Below, piece by piece: positions 60,483 to 64,000 of a stretch of DNA of 64,000 nt. Source of the DNA: Trichococcus palustris (GTDB lineage Bacteria > Bacillota > Bacilli > Lactobacillales > Aerococcaceae). Position 1 is the stretch's first letter, and each line of letters starts with the position of its first letter. The position numbers and the translations under genes were made by a program. The stretch covers positions 1 to 64,000 of the forward strand of contig NZ_FOTD01000013.1 in assembly GCF_900114465.1 (NCBI RefSeq), given 5' to 3'. The notes under the pieces are model-generated. The model was not told the origin of the DNA. It saw nothing but the letters and a program-made list of their open reading frames with translations, and made no database searches.

Positions 60483-61049
60483 CTAAAACGTAACTTTCGG
60501 CACTGATTTTTCGCCTTCCGGTGTAGCCAAAACGACTTCGGGGCGGAAATTGTGGATGTTGGCCACAATATTGCTTGGGAATGTGCCCAATTTGATGTTG
60601 TATTGGGTTACACTTGAATTATACAATTGTCTGGCGTAGGCGATTTTGTTTTCGGTTGCCGACAACTCTTCCTGCAGCGCCAAGAAATTCTGGTTCGCTT
60701 TCAGATCAGGATAAGCTTCCGCCAACGCAAAAACGGTCTTCAATTGGCTGGATAACTGATTGGACAGTTCCATTTTCTTCGCCGGATCCTCCGAACCCAT
60801 ATCCGCAATCATATTCCGCAGGCTGATGACTTTCGTCAATGTTTCCTGTTCGTACTTGGCATAGCCTTTCACCGTTTCTATCATGTTCGGGATCAAATCG
60901 TTACGACGCTTCAGCTGCACGTCAATCTGACTCCAGGCTTCCGTAACCCAAAGTTTGTTCTTAACCAATGCGTTATAGAGAGATACCCACATGACACCGA
61001 TGATTGCTGCCACGACAATAATACCGCTAATCCATCCCATTTCTGTCAC
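60483..61049 (-). CDS. lemA: LemA family membrane protein
   Basis: This 188-aa protein has an N-terminal membrane helix (WISGIIVVAAIIGVMWVSLY) and a helical-bundle LemA domain (KNKLWVTEAWSQIDVQLKRR, NDLIPNMIETVKGY, ENKIAYARQLYN). It forms an operon with htpX. Its exact role is unknown; the pairing suggests membrane-protein quality control. Confidence 0.94.
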   Translation of the reverse strand: MTEMGWISGIIVVAAIIGVMWVSLYNALVKNKLWVTEAWSQIDVQLKRRNDLIPNMIETVKGYAKYEQETLTKVISLRNMIADMGSEDPAKKMELSNQLSSQLKTVFALAEAYPDLKANQNFLALQEELSATENKIAYARQLYNSSVTQYNIKLGTFPSNIVANIHNFRPEVVLATPEGEKSVPKVTF

Positions 61050-61225
61050 TCCTTCTCACATGCTTGCCAGAGATACATCTTTCTTTACATTTCCCATTAT
61101 AGAAGAGTGAAGCGCTTTTGTAAAAAAATAGCCCTTCTCGAAAAACGGCAAGACCTTGCCTTTCGCTATCTTCTGGGCCGTTTTCGTGCTACCCTATAGT
61201 CAATAATTTCAAACGAGGTGTTCCC

Positions 61226-62005
61226 ATGTATTTCATTCAACAGCATGACAGAAAACAACTTCCAATCATTTGGAAAGATACACCCATTTCCGGAACAGCG
61301 AAAGCTATCGACCTACCAAAAGCCTATCTTCAGCTGCTGCAGGAACAAAACGGCGGTTATTTGCAGGCTTCACGGATACCTACCGAAGAGCCTACATCCG
61401 ACGGCATCGACTATGCCTCCGTCCACTATATTTTCGGATTGCACGACGAGCCGGAAACGGGCCTCTATTATCAACAGACCTTGCCCGATCGTGCGGATCT
61501 TCCCGATTACTTCATCTTCTTCAGCGCAAACGGGAATCAGCTTTTCGCTTTCGACTATTCAAAATTGTCCCCGTCCGGCGAGCCCAGCATCCGGTACATC
61601 GATATCGAAACGGATAACTGGCAGCTCGTCGCCTCCGATTTCAATCAATTTCTGGGTTTGCTGACTGCGGCATCCATCGCCGTTTCGGAAGAAACCCAGC
61701 TGACCCACACAGAAGGGGAGCATGCCTTCCTTTTGGCTGATGCAAGCCAATTGCAGGAATTATTTTTGCATTTTGAAGATGATGGCGATAAGGAGTGGTA
61801 TTTCCGTTGGCTGAAATACTTTTCAAAACACGCGGACAGCGCCTACCGTAGGGCTGCAATCGAAGCATTGGAAATGCAGATCCTTTATTTCCGGGCACAA
61901 CTGCCCGCTTCAGCCCAGAAACTGCTGGCCGTCTTTTTGGCCGATGCGGAGGAAAGCATCGTCGCTACTGCGAAGTCCTTGGAAAAGGAACTGTCTGAAG
62001 GCTAA
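61226..62005 (+). CDS. SMI1/KNR4 (SUKH) family protein
   Basis: This 259-aa cytoplasmic protein starts MYFIQQHDRKQLPIIW. The SUKH domain features are LPKAYLQLLQEQNGGYLQ, FIFFSANGNQLFAFDYS and RYIDIETDNWQLVASDFNQF. The C-terminal 90 residues are helical and extra to the domain. Members act as immunity proteins to toxins or have housekeeping roles. No toxin gene is beside it, so the role is open. AACGAGGTG precedes the ATG. Confidence 0.8.
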   Translation: MYFIQQHDRKQLPIIWKDTPISGTAKAIDLPKAYLQLLQEQNGGYLQASRIPTEEPTSDGIDYASVHYIFGLHDEPETGLYYQQTLPDRADLPDYFIFFSANGNQLFAFDYSKLSPSGEPSIRYIDIETDNWQLVASDFNQFLGLLTAASIAVSEETQLTHTEGEHAFLLADASQLQELFLHFEDDGDKEWYFRWLKYFSKHADSAYRRAAIEALEMQILYFRAQLPASAQKLLAVFLADAEESIVATAKSLEKELSEG

Positions 62006-62012
62006 GGGAAGA

Positions 62013-62266
62013 CGGGGCTGTCTCATTTCGAGACATTGTGAGGGATACGTAAGATTGCGCGGTCCCTACGGAATAACCGTCGCGCTCCCCAGACAACAAC
62101 TAAAAGCCCAGCACAGGGTGAGATCTCCGAATGCAGGAAGAGCTTTCGACAAATTGACCCCAACACGACGCGCAAGCAATACCGGGATTTCCGAATGGAA
62201 CATCCCTGAATGATCTGGCTTAGGAATATGAAAATAGAAGGGCTGTCTCGAAATGAGATAGCCCTG
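62013..62266. repeat. possible MITE or inverted-repeat element
   Basis: GGGGCTGTCTCATTTCGAGA at the left end matches the inverse of the right end (AGGGCTATCTCATTTCGAGA) at 20 of 22 positions, giving about 254 bases with terminal inverted repeats. The right end also folds alone. The interior has no gene. Similar GGGCTGTCTC ends are common in Gram-positive transposons. No target duplication is visible. Confidence 0.35.
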
Positions 62267-62279
62267 AATTTATCCAAAA

Positions 62280-62322
62280 AAAGACCAGACCTTTTCAGGT
62301 CTGATCCCAGAGATTGCAAATA
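62280..62322 (-). terminator. rho-independent terminator of rpmE2
   Basis: CAGACCT, GAAA and AGGTCTG form a 7-bp stem on the minus strand, followed by GTCTTTTTTT, shortly after the rpmE2 stop. Confidence 0.85.
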
Positions 62323-62333
62323 CAAATAGAAGA

Positions 62334-62597
62334 TTATTCTTGTTCTTCTTTGTTTTTGTAGCCATATTTTTTGTTGAAGCGGTCCACACGGCCATCGGCT
62401 TGCGTGAATTTTTGACGACCAGTATAGAATGGGTGTGAATCTGAAGAAATTTCTACACGGATCATTGGGTAAGTGTTGCCATCTTCCCATTCAACTGTTT
62501 CGCTTGAGCCTTTAGTTGAACCAGATAAGAATTTGAAGCCTGTAGTTGTATCCATGAATACAACCGTTTGGTAATTTGGATGGATTTCTTGTTTCAT
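62334..62597 (-). CDS. rpmE2: 50S ribosomal protein L31 type B
   Basis: This 87-aa protein starts [20 protein letters not shown] and has [14 protein letters not shown] and DRFNKKYG. It lacks the CxxC zinc motif, which identifies the zinc-independent type B form. It often sits next to rho, as here with one thioredoxin-like gene between. Confidence 0.97.
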   Translation of the reverse strand: MKQEIHPNYQTVVFMDTTTGFKFLSGSTKGSSETVEWEDGNTYPMIRVEISSDSHPFYTGRQKFTQADGRVDRFNKKYGYKNKEEQE

Positions 62598-62796
62598 GTC
62601 TCTTTCGCTCCTTTTGCCCTGGATTATTTCCTAAGCCAGAGTTTTCATTTTGTAATCAAAGATATACCACATGGTATTCCTTTTTAACATTAAGATAATA
62701 CCATGCACTTCTGCAGATTGCAATGCAAAAATAAAAAATACTGCTGCGTTCGCATTCGGTCCGCTGTTTTTCGGCATATCCTCATCATCGCAGCTG

Positions 62797-63159
62797 TTAT
62801 TTCCTTAAAACAGCTATCAGCTCTTCTTCAGATGTGCTGCTGTCGATGTTGAGGTTTGTGAATCGGCCGGGCCCGTCGACCGTCACCATTGATGGGACAA
62901 GCGCCACGCCCATCTTGGCGCGGATGCTTTGCAGCGCCGGATTCGTCGGCGTATCTTGGCTATTCACATAGTGGATGGTCAACCCTTGTTCCTTGCGGAC
63001 ATTATCCAATTTCGGAACAAATTTGCGGCAATACGGACAAACCGGTTTTCCGATATAAACGATCGCTTCTTCCCCGGAGGCAAGTTTCTCTTCCAATTCT
63101 TCAGCCGTAATTTCAATGAATTCTTTTATGTCTTCTTCGTAGTTTCCTCTGTTCAACAT
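62797..63159 (-). CDS. thioredoxin-like protein with CPYC motif
   Basis: This 120-aa cytoplasmic protein has a CPYC active site in IGKPVCPYCRKFVPKL (about residues 41-44), a cis-proline context VALVPSM and no signal peptide. The layout resembles the small thioredoxin-like proteins of lactic acid bacteria annotated as bacteriocin transport accessory proteins. No bacteriocin genes are near, so a general thiol role is likelier. Confidence 0.8.
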   Translation of the reverse strand: MLNRGNYEEDIKEFIEITAEELEEKLASGEEAIVYIGKPVCPYCRKFVPKLDNVRKEQGLTIHYVNSQDTPTNPALQSIRAKMGVALVPSMVTVDGPGRFTNLNIDSSTSEEELIAVLRK

Positions 63160-63276
63160 GTTGCATTCCCTCCGTCTGTCAGTTTTCGTAGCCCCAAGTA
63201 TACCGGCTTCTTCTCAAAAAAGCCCATGATTTGCTCAAAACGGACGAAGCAGACTAGATTCCGCTGCGCAACAGGC

Positions 63277-64000
63277 CTACTTCAGCAAAGAAAGGCGATG
63301 GAACAAAGCTTCGTTGTCCTCTGTCGTACGCACTTGCTTGATGAAGCTCTCGGTGTATTCCAGCGAGTCGCCGCGCATGCCACGACGGACTTTATAGACG
63401 CTTTCCAATTTTTTCGCATCCATAAGCAATTCTTCCCGGCGTGTTCCGGATTTTTTGATGTCGATCGCAGGGAAAATACGGCGTTCAGCCAAGTCCCTGG
63501 AAAGGACAAGTTCCAGGTTGCCTGTCCCCTTGAATTCCTCATAGATGACTTCATCCATTCTGCTTCCGGTGTCCACCAGCGCCGTTGCGATGATCGTCAG
63601 GCTGCCACCGTCTTCGATATTTCTCGCTGCACCAAAGAAGCGTTTCGGCCGATAAAAGGCGGCCGGATCGATCCCCCCGCTTAAGGTCCGTCCACTCGGC
63701 GGAATCACCAGGTTATAGGCACGCGCCAAACGGGTCAAGCTGTCCATCAAAATCACGACATCCCGTTTGTCTTCCACCAAGCGCATCGCCCGTTCCAAAA
63801 CCAATTCCGTTACACGGACATGGTTGGAGGGCTGCTGATCGAACGTGGATGATACCACATCCCCTTTGACGCTGCGTTCGATATCCGTCACCTCTTCGGG
63901 GCGCTCATCGATCAAAAGCATGATCAATTCCACATCGGGATAATTCGTTGAAATACCATTGGCAATCTCTTTTAACAATTCTGTTTTCCCTGCTTTTGGC
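63277..64000 (-). CDS. rho: transcription termination factor Rho (partial, 5' part outside window)
   Basis: The visible 240 codons cover the ATPase core from the P-loop [16 protein letters not shown] at the window edge. The Walker B region follows ([17 protein letters not shown]), then the Q loop and [17 protein letters not shown]. The C-terminal arginine-finger region is [19 protein letters not shown]. The gene continues beyond position 64000, so the RNA-binding N-terminus is not seen. A shorter frame beginning at 63978 is not the true start. Confidence 0.96.
   Translation of the reverse strand, partial: PKAGKTELLKEIANGISTNYPDVELIMLLIDERPEEVTDIERSVKGDVVSSTFDQQPSNHVRVTELVLERAMRLVEDKRDVVILMDSLTRLARAYNLVIPPSGRTLSGGIDPAAFYRPKRFFGAARNIEDGGSLTIIATALVDTGSRMDEVIYEEFKGTGNLELVLSRDLAERRIFPAIDIKKSGTRREELLMDAKKLESVYKVRRGMRGDSLEYTESFIKQVRTTEDNEALFHRLSLLK

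Noticed and set aside
1-64000. CRISPR arrays, rRNA and tRNA genes
   Set aside because: No regularly spaced short repeats, no rRNA blocks and no tRNA cloverleaf signatures were noticed on reading; a tRNA scan could confirm.

Overview
The window looks like the chromosome of a low-to-moderate G+C Gram-positive bacterium of the order Lactobacillales. The family Carnobacteriaceae (for example a Trichococcus-like organism) is my best guess. It rests on the walRK-yycHI-yycJ-htrA-rlmH neighbourhood, the KtrAB, QueT and T-box/preQ1/SAM riboswitch content, and a visibly higher G+C housekeeping half. The species call is inference. Most genes lie on the minus strand, so replication probably moves from right to left and the origin should lie beyond the right edge.

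Positions 1-26937 are an accessory island inserted exactly at the 3' end of rlmH, the site used by staphylococcal cassette chromosome (SCC) elements. An 18-bp site encoding the last RlmH codons (HAYHK-stop) occurs three times in the same orientation, at 26935-26952, 17475-17492 and 259-276. These copies delimit two cassettes in tandem. Cassette B (about 261-17477) carries an SCC-like core. The core has two adjacent large serine recombinases in ccrA-ccrB order, a Cch-like DUF927/MCM-like helicase, DUF1643, DUF960, a RadC-type JAB protein, and an acidic 95-aa protein where SCC elements often carry a uracil-glycosylase inhibitor. Its cargo includes an EcoRV-type restriction-modification pair and a SAM-I riboswitch in front of a small coiled-coil gene. 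Cassette A (about 17477-26937) has no recombinase. It carries a truncated second DUF960 gene with the same leader, several decayed genes, and an XRE-regulator plus SIR2-domain gene pair that resembles anti-phage defence. A further cassette may continue past the left edge.

Positions 26935-64000 are housekeeping chromosome: rlmH; ktrBA (K+ uptake); a DnaA-box cluster; htrA; yycJ; a T-box-controlled trpDCF operon; a DUF2207 membrane protein; yycI-yycH-walK-walR; an L,D-transpeptidase; trmR-like methyltransferase; a CNNM/TlyC-like transporter; a CBS-ACT c-di-AMP-binding type protein; an MBL hydrolase; an MFS transporter; queT with a preQ1-I riboswitch; acpS-alr; cshA; murF; a candidate structured RNA; ddl; lemA-htpX; a SMI1/KNR4 protein; rpmE2; a thioredoxin-like protein; and the 3' part of rho. 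Cell-wall synthesis and its surveillance (walRK, ldt, murF, ddl, alr) form the main functional theme. I saw no rRNA, tRNA or CRISPR array.
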